DNA of 48,697 nucleotides from a bacterium (GCA_003245715.1 QKCJ01000051.1:1-48697), one strand, 5' to 3'; numbered from the stretch's first letter, positions 35,786 through 47,185 are shown. Notes: generated by a model from the sequence alone, not told the origin. Program-made: numbers and translations.

Positions 35786-36262
35786 TTACCAGGCAAAGTG
35801 AGCAAATGCCTTGTTAGCTTCAGCCATACGGTGAGTGTTCTCACGGGTTGTCATGGCTGCACCTTCCTTGTTAAAAGCATCGCAAAGTTCATTGCAGAGA
35901 AGCACGGCTGTAGGCTTGCCGCTTTTCTTGCGAACAGCATCAAGAACCCAACGGAATGCCAAAGACTGCTGACGCTTTGGTTCAACCTTGACAGGAACCT
36001 GATAGTTAGCACCACCAACACGGCGGCTCTTAACTTCAACAATAGGCTTAATATTGCCAATAGCTGTCTTGAAAACTTCAAGAGGCTCTTTATCCTTAAT
36101 ACGCTTGCCAATTTCATCAAGAGCAGAGTAGAAAATCTTCTCGGCCTTGGTCTTTTTGCCATCACGCATAAGACAATTTATAAACTTACTTACCAGTAAA
36201 TCGCCAAAAACAGGGTCCTTCTTGACACCCGGACCTGTAACTGATGTAACTTTAACGCTCAT
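35786..36262 (-). CDS. rpsG: 30S ribosomal protein S7
   Basis: Primary 16S rRNA-binding protein that nucleates the small-subunit head. The 158 residues match the family, with DPVFGDLLVSKFINCLMRDGKKTKAEKIFYSAL, VGGANYQVPVKVEPKRQQSLAFRW and the C-terminal MTTRENTHRMAEANKAFAHFAW. AAGGA precedes the ATG. It follows rpsL as in most bacteria, but fusA does not follow. The operon ends here. Confidence 0.96.
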   Translation of the reverse strand: MSVKVTSVTGPGVKKDPVFGDLLVSKFINCLMRDGKKTKAEKIFYSALDEIGKRIKDKEPLEVFKTAIGNIKPIVEVKSRRVGGANYQVPVKVEPKRQQSLAFRWVLDAVRKKSGKPTAVLLCNELCDAFNKEGAAMTTRENTHRMAEANKAFAHFAW

Positions 36263-36400
36263 AGCTTCCTTTCTCCGGCAGCACCTTGCTGCGAATACTC
36301 ACGGTTATTCTCCACCGCGCGGCTATACTAAATACTAATGTATATAGATAACCAACAATCAAATTTTAGGAAAAAACAAACAGTAATTCAGAGATAATTA

Positions 36401-36775
36401 CTATTTCTTCGGCACCTTAGCGCCATATTTACTACGTGCCTGGCGACGGGCATCAACACCCGCACAGTCATACACACCACGGACAACGTGGTAACGAACA
36501 CCAGGGAGGTCACGAACACGGCCGCCGCGAACCATAACAATTGAGTGTTCCTGGAGGTTGTGACCTTCACCACCGATATAAACAGTCACTTCCTTGCTGT
36601 TAGTCAGGCGAACACGGGCAACCTTACGAAGCGCAGAGTTAGGCTTCTTAGGTGTGGTTGTCTTCACCTGAAGACATACGCCCTTACGCTGAGGGCAGGA
36701 TTCAAGAACCGGAGCCTTTGACTTGGTCCTTGCCTTTTTGCGTCCTTTACGGACAAGCTGATTGATAGTTGGCAT
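36401..36775 (-). CDS. rpsL: 30S ribosomal protein S12
   Basis: Decoding-centre protein of 124 residues with the signatures [55 protein letters not shown] and [13 protein letters not shown]. Lysine 43 (in TPKKPNS) is wild type. The position equivalent to E. coli K88 is arginine (GGRVRDLPG), a change that is known to give streptomycin resistance in E. coli. AAGGA lies nine bases before the ATG. It follows rpoC after 102 bases. Confidence 0.96.
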   Translation of the reverse strand: MPTINQLVRKGRKKARTKSKAPVLESCPQRKGVCLQVKTTTPKKPNSALRKVARVRLTNSKEVTVYIGGEGHNLQEHSIVMVRGGRVRDLPGVRYHVVRGVYDCAGVDARRQARSKYGAKVPKK

Positions 36776-36877
36776 TACTGGTAATTCCTTTCTCTATAAC
36801 ATTTTATTTCAATCCCACAAGGGATTTAATATATTAGCGGAACTTATGTTCATTTCAAGAGCTAAATTAGATTTTTA

Positions 36878-39800
36878 TTAAATAATTGTTGACTCAAGCT
36901 CTGAACCGATATCGTCTTCCGGTACTGACTCTTCATCTTCCGGCGGAAGTGCATTTTCATTAATACGAACCACAGATTCACGCAGTGAAGGAGTACCTGT
37001 ACCAGCAGGGATAAGACGACCAATTGAAACGTTTTCCTTGAGGCCGCGCAGTACGTCAATCTTTCCGGCAATTGCAGCGTCAGTAAGAACCTTGGTTGTT
37101 TCCTGGAAACTAGCTGCCGCAACAACCGAGTCAGAAGACAGCGAAGCTCTGGCAACACCCTGCAGAATCGGCTCATACTCAGCAGGCTTTCCGCCACGGG
37201 CAACAATCTTCTCATTAACATGCTTGAGCTTGACCTTGCTTATTGAGTCGGAGATCAGGAAGTCGGTATCACCCGGATCCATAATCTGGACTTTGTTCAA
37301 CATCTGGCTGACAAGAATTTCAATATGCTTATCGTCGATAGTAACGCTCTGTGCACGGTAAACCTTCTGAACTTCATTGAGCATATATTCCTGAAGTGCC
37401 TGCTCACCCTTAACACGGAGGATATCATGCGGTACAAGCGGTCCGTCAACAAGTGGCTCACCGGCACGGACACGGTCGCCATTATGAACACGGATGTGTT
37501 TACCCTGAGGAACGAGGTGTTCATGGGTCTCACCCTGATCGTCCTTGATAAGAACGATACGCTTACCACGGCGACGGTCACCAATCTCAACAAATCCGTC
37601 AACTTCACAGAGAACAGCCGGATCCTTAGGCTTACGTGCTTCAAAGAGCTCAGTAACACGTGGCAGACCACCGGTAATATCCTGAGTACCGCCCATTTCA
37701 CGCGGGATACGCGCAAGGGTTGTACCCGGACCAATCTGCTGACCTTCTTCAACCATAAGGTGGGACTTTTCAGGAATTGAATAGTAAGCAAGTACCTTGC
37801 CTTCTTTGTCCTGAATACTGATCTGCGGATGCAGGTCACCTTTGTGCTCAGTGATAATCTTACGTGAAAATCCTGAAGCATCAGATTCTGCTCGCATGGT
37901 CTGACCTTCGATGATATCCTCAAAGCGCACAGATCCACCAAATTCCGAAAGAAGCGGATAGTTAAAGGCGTCCCATTCAGCCAGTGCATCTCGTGCCTTG
38001 ACCGGATCACCGTCCTTAACCTTAAGAATAGAACCACCCGGAACATCAAGTTGTTCACCAATCTCACGGCCTGTCTCATCAACGACGATCATCGAACCGT
38101 TACGGTTAAGAACGATTACTTCATCCTTGCCGTCTTCAGACTTGGTAACAACACGCAGATTCTGGAACTTAATGAAACCGGCCATATCCGCGCGCAGTTC
38201 ATTATCCATTCGGCTGGTAGCCGCAACACCACCGATGTGGAAGGTACGCATGGTAAGCTGAGTACCAGGCTCACCAATTGACTGAGCAGCGATAATACCC
38301 ACAGCCAGACCCTGCTCAACCAGATTACCCGTTGAAAGGTCCATACCATAACACTTGGCACAGATGCCGTAGTCGCAGTCACAGGTATGCGGTGAACGAA
38401 CCTTGACTTTACCAAGATCAAGCTCTTCAATAGACCGGGCAATTTCTCGGTCAATCAGTTCACCCTGCTTGACAACAATCTCGCCTGTAACCGGATTCTT
38501 GATAGTTTCAGCAGCCGTACGGCCGAAGATATTATCAGCCATGGTAACTTCAACATGCTCACCGGAGATAACCGCACCCTTGGCAATGCCGTCATGCGTT
38601 CCACAGTCAAGTGTAGATACAGTAACATCCTGGGCAACTTCAACGAGCTTACGTGTAAGGTAACCTGAGTCAGCAGTCTTAAGCGCGGTATCAGCCAGCC
38701 CCTTACGAGCACCGTGAGTTGATGAAAAGTATTCAAGACCACGCAGACCTTCACGGAAATTAGCCTTAATTGGTGTTTCAATAATTCGGCCATTAGGCTT
38801 GGTCATCAGGCCACGAAGGCCGGCAAGCTGACGGATCTGAGTCTGTGAACCTCGAGCTTTGGAGTCAAACATCGCCCATACCGGATTGAGGTAAGGCTTG
38901 TCAAAACGGGTCTGGTTAGCCTTAAGTTCCTTGAGCAGTTCCTGGGTAATATTTTCAGTAACATGCGTCCAAATATCAACGATCTTGTTATAACGTTCAC
39001 CATCGGTGATATCACCCATCTGGTGTGCCTCTTCAATATCAGCAACCTCAGCTTCAGCCTTGGCAATGATCTCAGGCTTAGCTGATGGTGTTGTCAGGTC
39101 AGCCGCAGAGAAGGAAACACCACTGAGAGTTGCGTAGTGAAAACCGGTCTCTTTCATGCTGTCAAGAAGCTTAACTGTTTCTTCACGACCAAGTGAAAGG
39201 TGGCAGTCACTAACCACGTTATTAAGACTCTTCTTGTTCATGTTCTTATTGTAGAACATCATGCCCTTTGGCAGAACATCAAAGAAAAGAATACGACCGA
39301 CAGTTGTCTTGAGAAGCCCGAATTCATCAACGGTCTCTTCTTTAGATTCAGCAACAACCCCCGGGATCTCTTTCGGGAAACGGACTTTAATCCACGCGCC
39401 AAGGTGAACATGACCCTGATCGTAGGCGGTGATCGCTTCCTGGAAGTCACGGAAGACCTTGCCCTCTCCCTTGAAGCCAGGGCGCGGCAGTGTCAGATAG
39501 TAACAACCAAGAACGATATCAAGGTCAGCGGTGATAATCGGGTTACCGTGAGCAGGCGAGAAGATGTTCGCGGTTGAAAGCATCAGCATTGAAGCTTCTG
39601 TCTGCGCTTCAACAGTAAGCGGCAGGTGGACAGCCATCTGGTCACCGTCAAAGTCAGCATTAAAGCCGGCACAGACCAGCGGGTGAATACGCAACGCGTC
39701 ACCTTCAACAAGAACAGGATAGAACGCCTGAATACCCATACGGTGCAGGGTAGGCGCACGGTTAAGCATAACAGGGTGGCCTTCGATAACCTCTTCAAGA

Positions 39801-41020
39801 ACGTCCCATATTTCTTCGTCCTTACGCTCAAGCATAGTCTTGGCACTCTTGATCGTATCAGCCAGACCGCGCTCTTTAAGCTTGCGGATTATAAACGGCT
39901 GGAAGAGTTCAAGAGCGATCTTCTTGGGAAGACCAACCTGGTCAAGCTTCAACTCTGGACCGACGATAATAACAGAACGGGCTGAGTAGTCAACACGCTT
40001 ACCAAGAAGATTGGCACGGAAACGTCCCTGCTTACCTTTAATCATATCTGTAAGACTCTTCAGAGGACGGTTACCCGCACCCTGAACGGGACGCTTACAA
40101 CGGTTGTTATCAAAGAGCGCATCAACAGCCTGCTGCAGCATTCTCTTCTCATTACGCACAATCACGTTAGGTGCGTTAAGGTCAAGAAGCTTGGTCAGAC
40201 GGTTGTTACGATAGATCACACGCCGGTAAAGGTCGTTAAGGTCGCTGGTAGCAAAGTTGCCGGATTCCAGCGGCACAAGAGGACGCAGATCTGGCGGAAT
40301 GACCGGAATAACATCCATCGACATCCACATCGGATCATTACCACTCTTGAGGAGTGACTGAGTAATACGAAGGCGTTTTACCAGATTCTCACGCTTGAGT
40401 TTCTGCTTGCAGTCAACCAGTTCAAGACGCAGCTGTTCTTCAAGAACCGGAATGTCAATCTTCTTGAGAAGTTCACGAACAGATTCCGCCCCCATAAGCG
40501 CAGTAAATCCGTCACCGTATTTTTCACGTGCTTCCCGGTACTGATCCTCAGAAAGGAGTTCCTTTTCCTTGAGCGGAGTATCACCAGGATCTGTAACCAC
40601 ATAGCGCTGGAAGTAGATAACCTGCTGTAGAGCAGTTGACTTGATGTCAAGCAGCATGCCAAGACGTGAAGGCATGGCGCGGAAGAACCAGATATGGATT
40701 ACCGGCACAGCAAGGTTGATGTGCCCCATACGGCTACGGCGAACCTTTGAGTGGGTCACCTTTACGCCACAACGGTCACAAATGATATCTTTATATTTGA
40801 TGCCCTTGAACTTACCGCAGGAACACTCCCAGTCACGTTCGGGACCGAAGATGCGCTCACAGAACAGACCATCCTTCTCAGGACGGTATGTACGGTAGTT
40901 AATTGTTTCAGGCGTTCTCACCTCACCGTATGACCAGCTGCGGATATCATTCGGACTGGCAAGCGACACGGTAATACGGTTATAATCATTGATACGAGAG
41001 TAGTTCTGTTCAGCAGACAT
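36878..41020 (-). CDS. rpoC: RNA polymerase subunit beta-prime
   Basis: Catalytic RNA polymerase subunit of 1380 residues. The N-terminal zinc site [19 protein letters not shown], the clamp and lid region, and the active-site loop NADFDGDQM with three magnesium aspartates are all present. So are the bridge helix and trigger loop, the second zinc region around THDG and [11 protein letters not shown], and the C-terminal [19 protein letters not shown] followed by the omega-binding tail. The length is close to E. coli RpoC without a large insertion. An AGGAG lies eleven bases before the ATG. It follows rpoB by 68 bases. Confidence 0.97.
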   Translation of the reverse strand: MSAEQNYSRINDYNRITVSLASPNDIRSWSYGEVRTPETINYRTYRPEKDGLFCERIFGPERDWECSCGKFKGIKYKDIICDRCGVKVTHSKVRRSRMGHINLAVPVIHIWFFRAMPSRLGMLLDIKSTALQQVIYFQRYVVTDPGDTPLKEKELLSEDQYREAREKYGDGFTALMGAESVRELLKKIDIPVLEEQLRLELVDCKQKLKRENLVKRLRITQSLLKSGNDPMWMSMDVIPVIPPDLRPLVPLESGNFATSDLNDLYRRVIYRNNRLTKLLDLNAPNVIVRNEKRMLQQAVDALFDNNRCKRPVQGAGNRPLKSLTDMIKGKQGRFRANLLGKRVDYSARSVIIVGPELKLDQVGLPKKIALELFQPFIIRKLKERGLADTIKSAKTMLERKDEEIWDVLEEVIEGHPVMLNRAPTLHRMGIQAFYPVLVEGDALRIHPLVCAGFNADFDGDQMAVHLPLTVEAQTEASMLMLSTANIFSPAHGNPIITADLDIVLGCYYLTLPRPGFKGEGKVFRDFQEAITAYDQGHVHLGAWIKVRFPKEIPGVVAESKEETVDEFGLLKTTVGRILFFDVLPKGMMFYNKNMNKKSLNNVVSDCHLSLGREETVKLLDSMKETGFHYATLSGVSFSAADLTTPSAKPEIIAKAEAEVADIEEAHQMGDITDGERYNKIVDIWTHVTENITQELLKELKANQTRFDKPYLNPVWAMFDSKARGSQTQIRQLAGLRGLMTKPNGRIIETPIKANFREGLRGLEYFSSTHGARKGLADTALKTADSGYLTRKLVEVAQDVTVSTLDCGTHDGIAKGAVISGEHVEVTMADNIFGRTAAETIKNPVTGEIVVKQGELIDREIARSIEELDLGKVKVRSPHTCDCDYGICAKCYGMDLSTGNLVEQGLAVGIIAAQSIGEPGTQLTMRTFHIGGVAATSRMDNELRADMAGFIKFQNLRVVTKSEDGKDEVIVLNRNGSMIVVDETGREIGEQLDVPGGSILKVKDGDPVKARDALAEWDAFNYPLLSEFGGSVRFEDIIEGQTMRAESDASGFSRKIITEHKGDLHPQISIQDKEGKVLAYYSIPEKSHLMVEEGQQIGPGTTLARIPREMGGTQDITGGLPRVTELFEARKPKDPAVLCEVDGFVEIGDRRRGKRIVLIKDDQGETHEHLVPQGKHIRVHNGDRVRAGEPLVDGPLVPHDILRVKGEQALQEYMLNEVQKVYRAQSVTIDDKHIEILVSQMLNKVQIMDPGDTDFLISDSISKVKLKHVNEKIVARGGKPAEYEPILQGVARASLSSDSVVAAASFQETTKVLTDAAIAGKIDVLRGLKENVSIGRLIPAGTGTPSLRESVVRINENALPPEDEESVPEDDIGSELESTII

Positions 41021-41088
41021 TATCGTATTCTCTCCTGCGGGTTACAGTAGATTTATAATTTCACAACACAACAGCCGTTTGCCAAGAC

Positions 41089-44000
41089 CTAGGCAAGATC
41101 GGTGTCCTTCTCAAGTCGGAAGTTAAGGCCAATACCACGGATTTCGTTACAGAGAACATCGAATGATACCGGCATACCCGGTTCTACGCTGCTCTCGCCC
41201 TTAACCATCGCTTCATATATCTTGGTACGTCCGTCAACATCGTCAGACTTAACAGTCAGAAGTTCCTGAAGGATGTTAGCAGCACCATATGCCTCAATCG
41301 CCCACACTTCCATTTCACCAAAGCGCTGACCACCATTACGTGCCTTACCACCAAGCGGCTGCTGGGTAATAAGACTGTAAGGACCAGTCGCACGCGCGTG
41401 GATTTTTTCAGCAACAAGGTGGTGCAGTTTGAGCATATACATAAAGCCAACGGTAACCGTCTCATGGAACGGCTCACCGCTGCGGCCATCATAAAGAACC
41501 GCCTTACCGTCAACCGGCAGACCAGCCTCAACCAGAGCTTCAACAACTTCTTCTTCAGAAGCACCGTCAAAAACCGGAGTAATGGCGCGGAAACCAAGCT
41601 GGTTGGCTGCCCAGCCAAGGTGGATCTCAAGAATCTGTCCAACGTTCATTCGGGACGGTACACCAAGCGGATTAAGAATCATTTCCATTGAGGTGCCGTC
41701 TTCAAGGTAAGGCATATCTTCCTCAGGAAGAACACGCGCAACAACACCCTTGTTACCGTGACGGCCAGCCATCTTATCACCAACTGACAGCTTACGCTTA
41801 ACAGCTACATAAACCTTGACCATTTCAAGAACACCAGGCTTAAGCTCATCACCACGCTTAAGGCGGCCAATTTCCACATCAAGGCGTGTGCGCTGATAAT
41901 CAATACGGCGGTCATGCTCAAGACAGATGGAAACAGCCTGCTCGCGCTTGTCTGCCGGGAAGTCAAGATCACTGACAAGTGACTGATCCTGCAGCTCAAT
42001 AAGACGTTCATACTCGCCAACACGTGGCACACGCAGAACCTTGCCGGTGCGCTTATTAACCGGATTATCACCTAAAAGGTCAGTAAGACGCTTAAACTTA
42101 AGCTTGATCTCCTCGGAAATCTTTGAACGCGTATCTTCTTCGATCTGGGCAATCCTGCGCTTCTGAGCCTTTTTCTGCTCATCAGTTGTCGGTTTGCGGC
42201 GGCTAAAGCGGTTGACCTTGATAACGTAACCGTCAGTTCCCGGAGGAACAGTCAGCGAATCGTTCTTTACGTCTTCACCAGCACGGCCAAAGATCGCGCG
42301 CAGAAGTTTTTCTTCAGACGAGAATTCACTCTTGGCCTTAGGTGCAATCTTACCAACAAGAATATCACCTGGCTTGACTTTAGTACCAATGCAGACAAGG
42401 CCATCTTCATCAAGTGATGAGAGTGCAGCTTCAGAAACGCCAGGGATATCCCGGGTGATTTCTTCGCTACCAACCTTGGTCTCGCGTATTTCAACACTGA
42501 ATTCTTCAATATGAACTGAAGTAAAGGCGTCTTTGGCAATCAGCGGCTCACTGACAAGGATCGCGTCCTCAAAGTTACAACCTTCAAAACTGATAAAGGC
42601 GATGCGGGTGTTCTTACCGAGGGCAAGTGTACCACCACGGGTCGCCGCACCGTCAGTAAGCGGATCACCAATCTCAACCTTGTCACCAACCTTGACAATC
42701 GGCTGCTGGTTAAGGGTAGTTCCGTCATTAAGACCTTTATATTTATGCAGTGTGTAGGTACGTTCTCCTTCAGGCAGAACGTCAGAAGTCGTACGGACTT
42801 CAACACAGTCAGCATAAGTAACGGTACCGGCTTCAACAGCTCGCGCAACCATACCAGAGTTACGGACAACCATCTCTTCCATACCGGTTGCAACCAGCGG
42901 CTTATCCGGAATAACCAGAGGCACAGCCTGACGCTGCATGTTTGATCCCATCAGCGCACGGTTTGCGTCGTCATGCTCAAGGAATGGAATCAGACTTGCA
43001 GAAACGCCAACAAGCTGCTTTGGCGCAACGTCAAGCAGGGTAAGCTGGCTGGCATCACACATCATGAAGTCTTCAGCGTGACGACAGATACAGCGCTCTG
43101 TCAGAATATTGCCCTTGGCATCTACATTAATATCAGCCTGACCAATCCAGTGATCCTTTTCCTGGTCTGCACGCAGATAAACCAGCTCATTAGTGATGCG
43201 TTTATCCTTGACCACATAATAAGGCGTTACCAGATAACCAAGGTCATTGATGCTTGAATAGTTGGCAAGTGAAACAATAAGACCGATGTTAGTACCTTCA
43301 GGTGTCTCAACCGGACAGACACGGCCATAGTGCGAAGTATGAACGTCTCGGACTTCAAAACCGGCGCGTTTACGGTTAAGACCGCCAGGACCAAGCGCAG
43401 AAAGGCGGCGCTCATGAACTAGCTGTGATAGTGGGTTAGACTGGTCTACAACCTGTGAAAGTTCACCACGGGCAAAGAAGTATTCAATCGCACTTGAAAC
43501 AGTAGTAGCATTAATAAGCTGATGCGGCTGAACTTCATCAATCTCCTTAATAACCATCTGCTCACGCACACCACGACGAAGCTTGATGAGTGAGTTGCGC
43601 AGCTCGGTCATAACCAGGTCTTTAATGGTACGAACACGACGGTTTTCCAGATGGTCGATATCGTCGATCTCACCTTCGTCACAGCGCAACTTAACGATAT
43701 AGAAACAGATGTTAGCAAAATCGCTGGCGGTAAGTGTCGGCATATCCTGATCATCAAGACCAAACTTACGGTTAAGGCGGAAGCGGCCGATCTCACCGAA
43801 GTTATAACGTTTTTCATCAAAGAAACGTTCACGGAAGAGTTCCCATGCCTTAGTTTGGTTAGCTGGAGTTCCAGGGCGCAGCTTCTGGTAAAGCTTCAAG
43901 AGTGCCTGTTCATGAGTAAAGCTCTCATCAGCAGCAAGAGTGTTGAGGATAAGCTCATCGTGAACATTCTCCTTGCGGACAATTTCGATCACAACCGGTT

Positions 44001-44883
44001 TGGCTGAAACCTTTGAACCCGTACTCTGCTCCTGTGCCTGACGCTCATTCTCATAATGAGTCATAATCTCGTCACAGACAGCCTCGCTCAGGCGAACACC
44101 TGTGCGGATAATCGGCTCGTTCTTCTCGGTATCCATAATCTGGGTAACGAGAATAGCACCATCAAGATCAACAGCTGTCTTTGGTGAAAGTTCGACTTCT
44201 TCTGTCTGGTAAAAAGTTCGGATAATATCAGCGTCGGTATCAAGAAGGATATCCTTGACAATATCGCCGTTTTCATCCTCACGTTCTTCAACAGCCAGAG
44301 CGCGCAGGAACATTGTTGCAGGAATCTTTCCTGAACGGTCGATTCTGACAACCAGTTCATCCTTGCTGGTAACCTCAACCTGAATCCAGCTGCCACGTTC
44401 CGGAATGATACGGCATGAATGGAGAATCTTACCAGAGGTATGTGTCTCAACTGAGAAGTCTACACCAGGCGAGCGCTGAATCTGGGTAACAATAACACGC
44501 TCAGCACCGTTAACAATGAACTCACCACCACCGATCATCAGCGGTACTTCACCAAGGTATACCCATTCTTCAACCGGTTCAGTGCGGTTGAGGCGAACCC
44601 TGATTTTCAGTGGCGAGCCATAGGTCTGCTTGAGCTGGCGGCACTCTTCTGGAGTATAACGCGGAGGAGTAAGCTGGTATTCCAGATACTCTAAGCTCGT
44701 AGCTCCGTCGTAGCTCTCAATTGGGAATACTTCGCGAAATACAGATTCCAGACCGTCTTCAATCCTCTCTTGTGGAGGAACGTCCGCCTGCAAAAAATCA
44801 GCGTAAAATTTACGCTGCATAATCATCAGGTCAGGAAGTTCAAGAGTCTGAAAAGCTTTTCCGTAGTAGCGGATGTTATCCAT
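41089..44883 (-). CDS. rpoB: RNA polymerase subunit beta
   Basis: Second-largest RNA polymerase subunit, 1264 residues. Visible blocks are GEVPLMIGGGEFIVNGAERVIVTQIQRSPGV, the rifampicin region LSQVVDQSNPLSQLVHERRLSALGPGGL, HYGRVCPVETPEGTNIGLI, GDKMAGRHGNKGVV, PLGVPSRMNVGQI and the C-terminal GGQRFGEMEVWAIEAYGAANILQE. It is close to the length seen where the large E. coli-specific insertions are absent. GAGGG lies about ten bases before the ATG. The 128 bases between rplL and this gene contain a strong hairpin. Confidence 0.97.
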   Translation of the reverse strand: MDNIRYYGKAFQTLELPDLMIMQRKFYADFLQADVPPQERIEDGLESVFREVFPIESYDGATSLEYLEYQLTPPRYTPEECRQLKQTYGSPLKIRVRLNRTEPVEEWVYLGEVPLMIGGGEFIVNGAERVIVTQIQRSPGVDFSVETHTSGKILHSCRIIPERGSWIQVEVTSKDELVVRIDRSGKIPATMFLRALAVEEREDENGDIVKDILLDTDADIIRTFYQTEEVELSPKTAVDLDGAILVTQIMDTEKNEPIIRTGVRLSEAVCDEIMTHYENERQAQEQSTGSKVSAKPVVIEIVRKENVHDELILNTLAADESFTHEQALLKLYQKLRPGTPANQTKAWELFRERFFDEKRYNFGEIGRFRLNRKFGLDDQDMPTLTASDFANICFYIVKLRCDEGEIDDIDHLENRRVRTIKDLVMTELRNSLIKLRRGVREQMVIKEIDEVQPHQLINATTVSSAIEYFFARGELSQVVDQSNPLSQLVHERRLSALGPGGLNRKRAGFEVRDVHTSHYGRVCPVETPEGTNIGLIVSLANYSSINDLGYLVTPYYVVKDKRITNELVYLRADQEKDHWIGQADINVDAKGNILTERCICRHAEDFMMCDASQLTLLDVAPKQLVGVSASLIPFLEHDDANRALMGSNMQRQAVPLVIPDKPLVATGMEEMVVRNSGMVARAVEAGTVTYADCVEVRTTSDVLPEGERTYTLHKYKGLNDGTTLNQQPIVKVGDKVEIGDPLTDGAATRGGTLALGKNTRIAFISFEGCNFEDAILVSEPLIAKDAFTSVHIEEFSVEIRETKVGSEEITRDIPGVSEAALSSLDEDGLVCIGTKVKPGDILVGKIAPKAKSEFSSEEKLLRAIFGRAGEDVKNDSLTVPPGTDGYVIKVNRFSRRKPTTDEQKKAQKRRIAQIEEDTRSKISEEIKLKFKRLTDLLGDNPVNKRTGKVLRVPRVGEYERLIELQDQSLVSDLDFPADKREQAVSICLEHDRRIDYQRTRLDVEIGRLKRGDELKPGVLEMVKVYVAVKRKLSVGDKMAGRHGNKGVVARVLPEEDMPYLEDGTSMEMILNPLGVPSRMNVGQILEIHLGWAANQLGFRAITPVFDGASEEEVVEALVEAGLPVDGKAVLYDGRSGEPFHETVTVGFMYMLKLHHLVAEKIHARATGPYSLITQQPLGGKARNGGQRFGEMEVWAIEAYGAANILQELLTVKSDDVDGRTKIYEAMVKGESSVEPGMPVSFDVLCNEIRGIGLNFRLEKDTDLA

Positions 44884-44922
44884 TAACTTTTACCCTCGAA
44901 TAGCTTGAAAAAGATAAATATA

Positions 44923-45006
44923 AATGACAAAATTCCGGGCGACGCCGCGGCCACGGTCCACCCGTGACTACGGCGCCGCCCGGAAGCCCCAAAGGGCAAG
45001 CGGCGC
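44923..45006 (-). promoter_or_regulatory. Attenuator-like RNA structure between rplL and rpoB
   Basis: On the minus-strand RNA, a 15-bp stem with one G-U pair (44985-44971 with 44947-44933) encloses a loop with a second 5-bp stem, and is followed by a T-rich tract. Just upstream, after the tandem rplL stop codons, GCGCCGC (45006-45000) can instead pair with GCGGCGC inside the terminator's left arm (44979-44973), with a GCCC/GGGC stem between them. The two folds exclude each other, as in terminator/antiterminator switches. E. coli has a partial attenuator at the same gene junction. Confidence 0.7.
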
Positions 45007-45011
45007 GTTTA

Positions 45012-45422
45012 CTACTTGAGTTCGACAGTTGCACCAGCTTCTTCGAGCTGTGTCTTGAGCTTTTCAGCTTCTTCCTTGTCGAGACCTTCTTTAACAGGAG
45101 CAGGAGCACTTTCAACAAGTTCCTTAGCTTCCTTGAGGCCCAGACCAGTGATCTCACGAACAGCCTTGATTACATTGATCTTTGAAGCGCCAGCGCTTGT
45201 CAGAACAACATTGTAGGTTGATGGACCTTCATCTGCACCAGCAGCATCGCCACCAGCAACAGGACCAGCCATAACAACAGCACCGCCAGCAGCAGCTTCG
45301 ATACCGTAAACGTCCTTGAGATAGTCTGAAAGTTCCTTAGCCTGCAGAAGTGAAAGGCCAACAATCTTATCGCCAAGTTCCTTGATTTCAGCGCTGAACT
45401 CTTTAACAGCTTCTTCGCTCAT
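45012..45422 (-). CDS. rplL: 50S ribosomal protein L7/L12
   Basis: Stalk protein of 136 residues that recruits translation factors. It has an N-terminal dimerisation helix ([21 protein letters not shown]), an Ala/Gly-rich hinge with an unusually long [15 protein letters not shown] stretch, and the C-terminal factor-binding domain ([33 protein letters not shown]). GGAG lies eight bases before the ATG. The frame opens 14 codons earlier without a ribosome site. The stop TAG is followed at once by an in-frame TAA. Confidence 0.95.
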   Translation of the reverse strand: MSEEAVKEFSAEIKELGDKIVGLSLLQAKELSDYLKDVYGIEAAAGGAVVMAGPVAGGDAAGADEGPSTYNVVLTSAGASKINVIKAVREITGLGLKEAKELVESAPAPVKEGLDKEEAEKLKTQLEEAGATVELK

Positions 45423-45506
45423 TTTTAATTCTCCGTAATTCTTATTATGCGGGCATTTGCCCAAGTTAATTGAAAAATTTTAACAATAAAATTCACCTGC
45501 AAATTA

Positions 45507-46034
45507 TTATGCAGATTCCTTTTCAAGCTCTTCAATACGAGCCTTAATCTGACCGGCAATAGTAGAAGCCGGACCATTAAGCGCACCTGCAACCGCTGAA
45601 CCAGGACCAAGGGCCTGACCAACGATAATTGACTTGAGCTCTTCCTTTGTAGGACTCTTTGAAAGTTCCGTGACGCCTGCTTCATCCAGAATAGTAGACT
45701 CAACCATTCCACCATGAATCTTGAATGTTTCAGCATTACTCTTGGCGAAATCTACAAGATAACGGGCAATTGCAACCGGATCTTCGCCATAGGCAAAGGC
45801 GGTCTGTCCGCTGCAGATGTCCTTGACTTCAGGAAGTCCCATCTCCTTGAAAGCAATATTAACCAGCCTGTTCTTGACAAATGTCAGCCTGATGTCCTTG
45901 GCGGCCAGCTCGTCACGAAGTTTACCCTGTGAACTTACAGGTAGACCTTCATAACCAACTGAAACAACACTCTGAACACCATCAAACCTGTTAAGATATT
46001 CCTTCAGGAGGAGTTGATTGACTCTGTTAGGCAT
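45507..46034 (-). CDS. rplJ: 50S ribosomal protein L10
   Basis: Stalk base protein of 175 residues that anchors L7/L12 dimers to 23S rRNA. It shows the family pattern VVSVGYEGLPVSSQGKLRDELAAKDIRLTFVKNRLVNIAF, GQTAFAYGEDPVAIARYLVDFAK and GGMVESTILDEAGVTELSKSPTKEEL, and ends in a charged helix (KARIEELEKES) for L12 binding. It starts only 15 bases after rplA, so the long L10 leader of enterobacteria is absent here. Confidence 0.95.
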   Translation of the reverse strand: MPNRVNQLLLKEYLNRFDGVQSVVSVGYEGLPVSSQGKLRDELAAKDIRLTFVKNRLVNIAFKEMGLPEVKDICSGQTAFAYGEDPVAIARYLVDFAKSNAETFKIHGGMVESTILDEAGVTELSKSPTKEELKSIIVGQALGPGSAVAGALNGPASTIAGQIKARIEELEKESA

Positions 46035-46049
46035 CTCTCATATCCTCTG

Positions 46050-46730
46050 TTAAACAGCAACCCTGTAACCAAGACCCATTGTCGATGAAACGGTAACACC
46101 AGTGACAAAATCACCCTTTACCGCAGCAGGACGCAGTGACTTGATGTGTGCAATTGCCGCCTTTACATTCTCTACCAACTTAGAATCCTCAAAGCTGGCC
46201 TTACCAACGACGAGGTGAACATTACCCTCTTTGTCGTTACGAAATTCGATCTTACCTGCGCAAAACTCAGACACAGCAGTTTCAACCTTATCAGTAACAG
46301 TTCCGCTCTTAGGACTGGGCATAAGACCCTTAGGACCAAGAACTTTACCGAGTTTACCAACAAAGCGCATCATTGACGGGTGACAGATAGCAATGTCAAA
46401 TTCCATCCAACCCTTCATGATTTTTTCAACAAGATCAGCACCGCCAACCTCTACAGCACCGTTTGCTTTAGCCTTCTCAGCCATGTCACCTTCTGCAAAG
46501 GCGATAACGCGTACTGACTTACCAGTACCGTTAGGAAGAGAAAAACTTCCGCGAACAAGCTGATCCGCCTGCTTTGTGTCAATGTTGAGCTTGATAGCAA
46601 GATCGACTGTCTCATCAAATTTAGCATTAGCACCAGCCTTGAGGAGTTTAACTGCTTCTTCAGCAGTATGAACTTCCAGGCGGCTATAGCCTTCTGAGAC
46701 TTCTCTTCTACGTTTGCTAATTGTAGCCAT
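46050..46730 (-). CDS. rplA: 50S ribosomal protein L1
   Basis: L1-stalk protein of 226 residues that also acts as a translational repressor in many bacteria. Blocks seen are [62 protein letters not shown] and the C-terminal [25 protein letters not shown] precedes the ATG. It follows rplK after 23 bases. Confidence 0.96.
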   Translation of the reverse strand: MATISKRRREVSEGYSRLEVHTAEEAVKLLKAGANAKFDETVDLAIKLNIDTKQADQLVRGSFSLPNGTGKSVRVIAFAEGDMAEKAKANGAVEVGGADLVEKIMKGWMEFDIAICHPSMMRFVGKLGKVLGPKGLMPSPKSGTVTDKVETAVSEFCAGKIEFRNDKEGNVHLVVGKASFEDSKLVENVKAAIAHIKSLRPAAVKGDFVTGVTVSSTMGLGYRVAV

Positions 46731-46753
46731 TATAAAGTCGCTCCCGGGCTGTT

Positions 46754-47185
46754 TTAGCCCTCAACTTCCAATCCCATGCTGCGTGCAGTTCCAGCAATAA
46801 TATTTACTGCATGATCTACATCGCGTGCATTAAGATCGTTTTTCTTAATCTCAACTATTTCTTCCAACTGCTTGCGGGTCACCTTACCAACTTTCTTGGT
46901 GTTAGGCTCACCAGAACCGCTCTCGATTCCGACAGCTTTCTTCAGGAGAACCGCCGCTGGCGGACTCTTGATAATGAAGTCAAATGTACGGTCAGAATAA
47001 ACACTGATCTCAACAGGGAGAATCATGCCCTTCTGATCGGCAGTTGCTGCATTAAAACGCTGTACAAATTCGCCAACCGGAACCTGGTGCTGACCAAGCG
47101 CAGGACCAACAGGAGGTGCTGGTGTTGCAGCGCCACCCGTAACCTGAAGCTTGATGAGACCCACTACTTCCTTTTCTTTGGCCAT
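46754..47185 (-). CDS. rplK: 50S ribosomal protein L11
   Basis: GTPase-centre protein of 143 residues with [75 protein letters not shown] and the tail [11 protein letters not shown]. The GQHQVPVG segment differs slightly from the usual GQxGVNIM. GGAG and AGG lie upstream of the ATG. A structured leader precedes it. Confidence 0.96.
   Translation of the reverse strand: MAKEKEVVGLIKLQVTGGAATPAPPVGPALGQHQVPVGEFVQRFNAATADQKGMILPVEISVYSDRTFDFIIKSPPAAVLLKKAVGIESGSGEPNTKKVGKVTRKQLEEIVEIKKNDLNARDVDHAVNIIAGTARSMGLEVEG

Noticed and set aside
37297..38082. 261-residue minus-strand open frame inside rpoC
   Set aside because: It overlaps the strongly conserved rpoC frame on the same strand, has a low-complexity Leu/Arg/Val composition and no recognisable motif.
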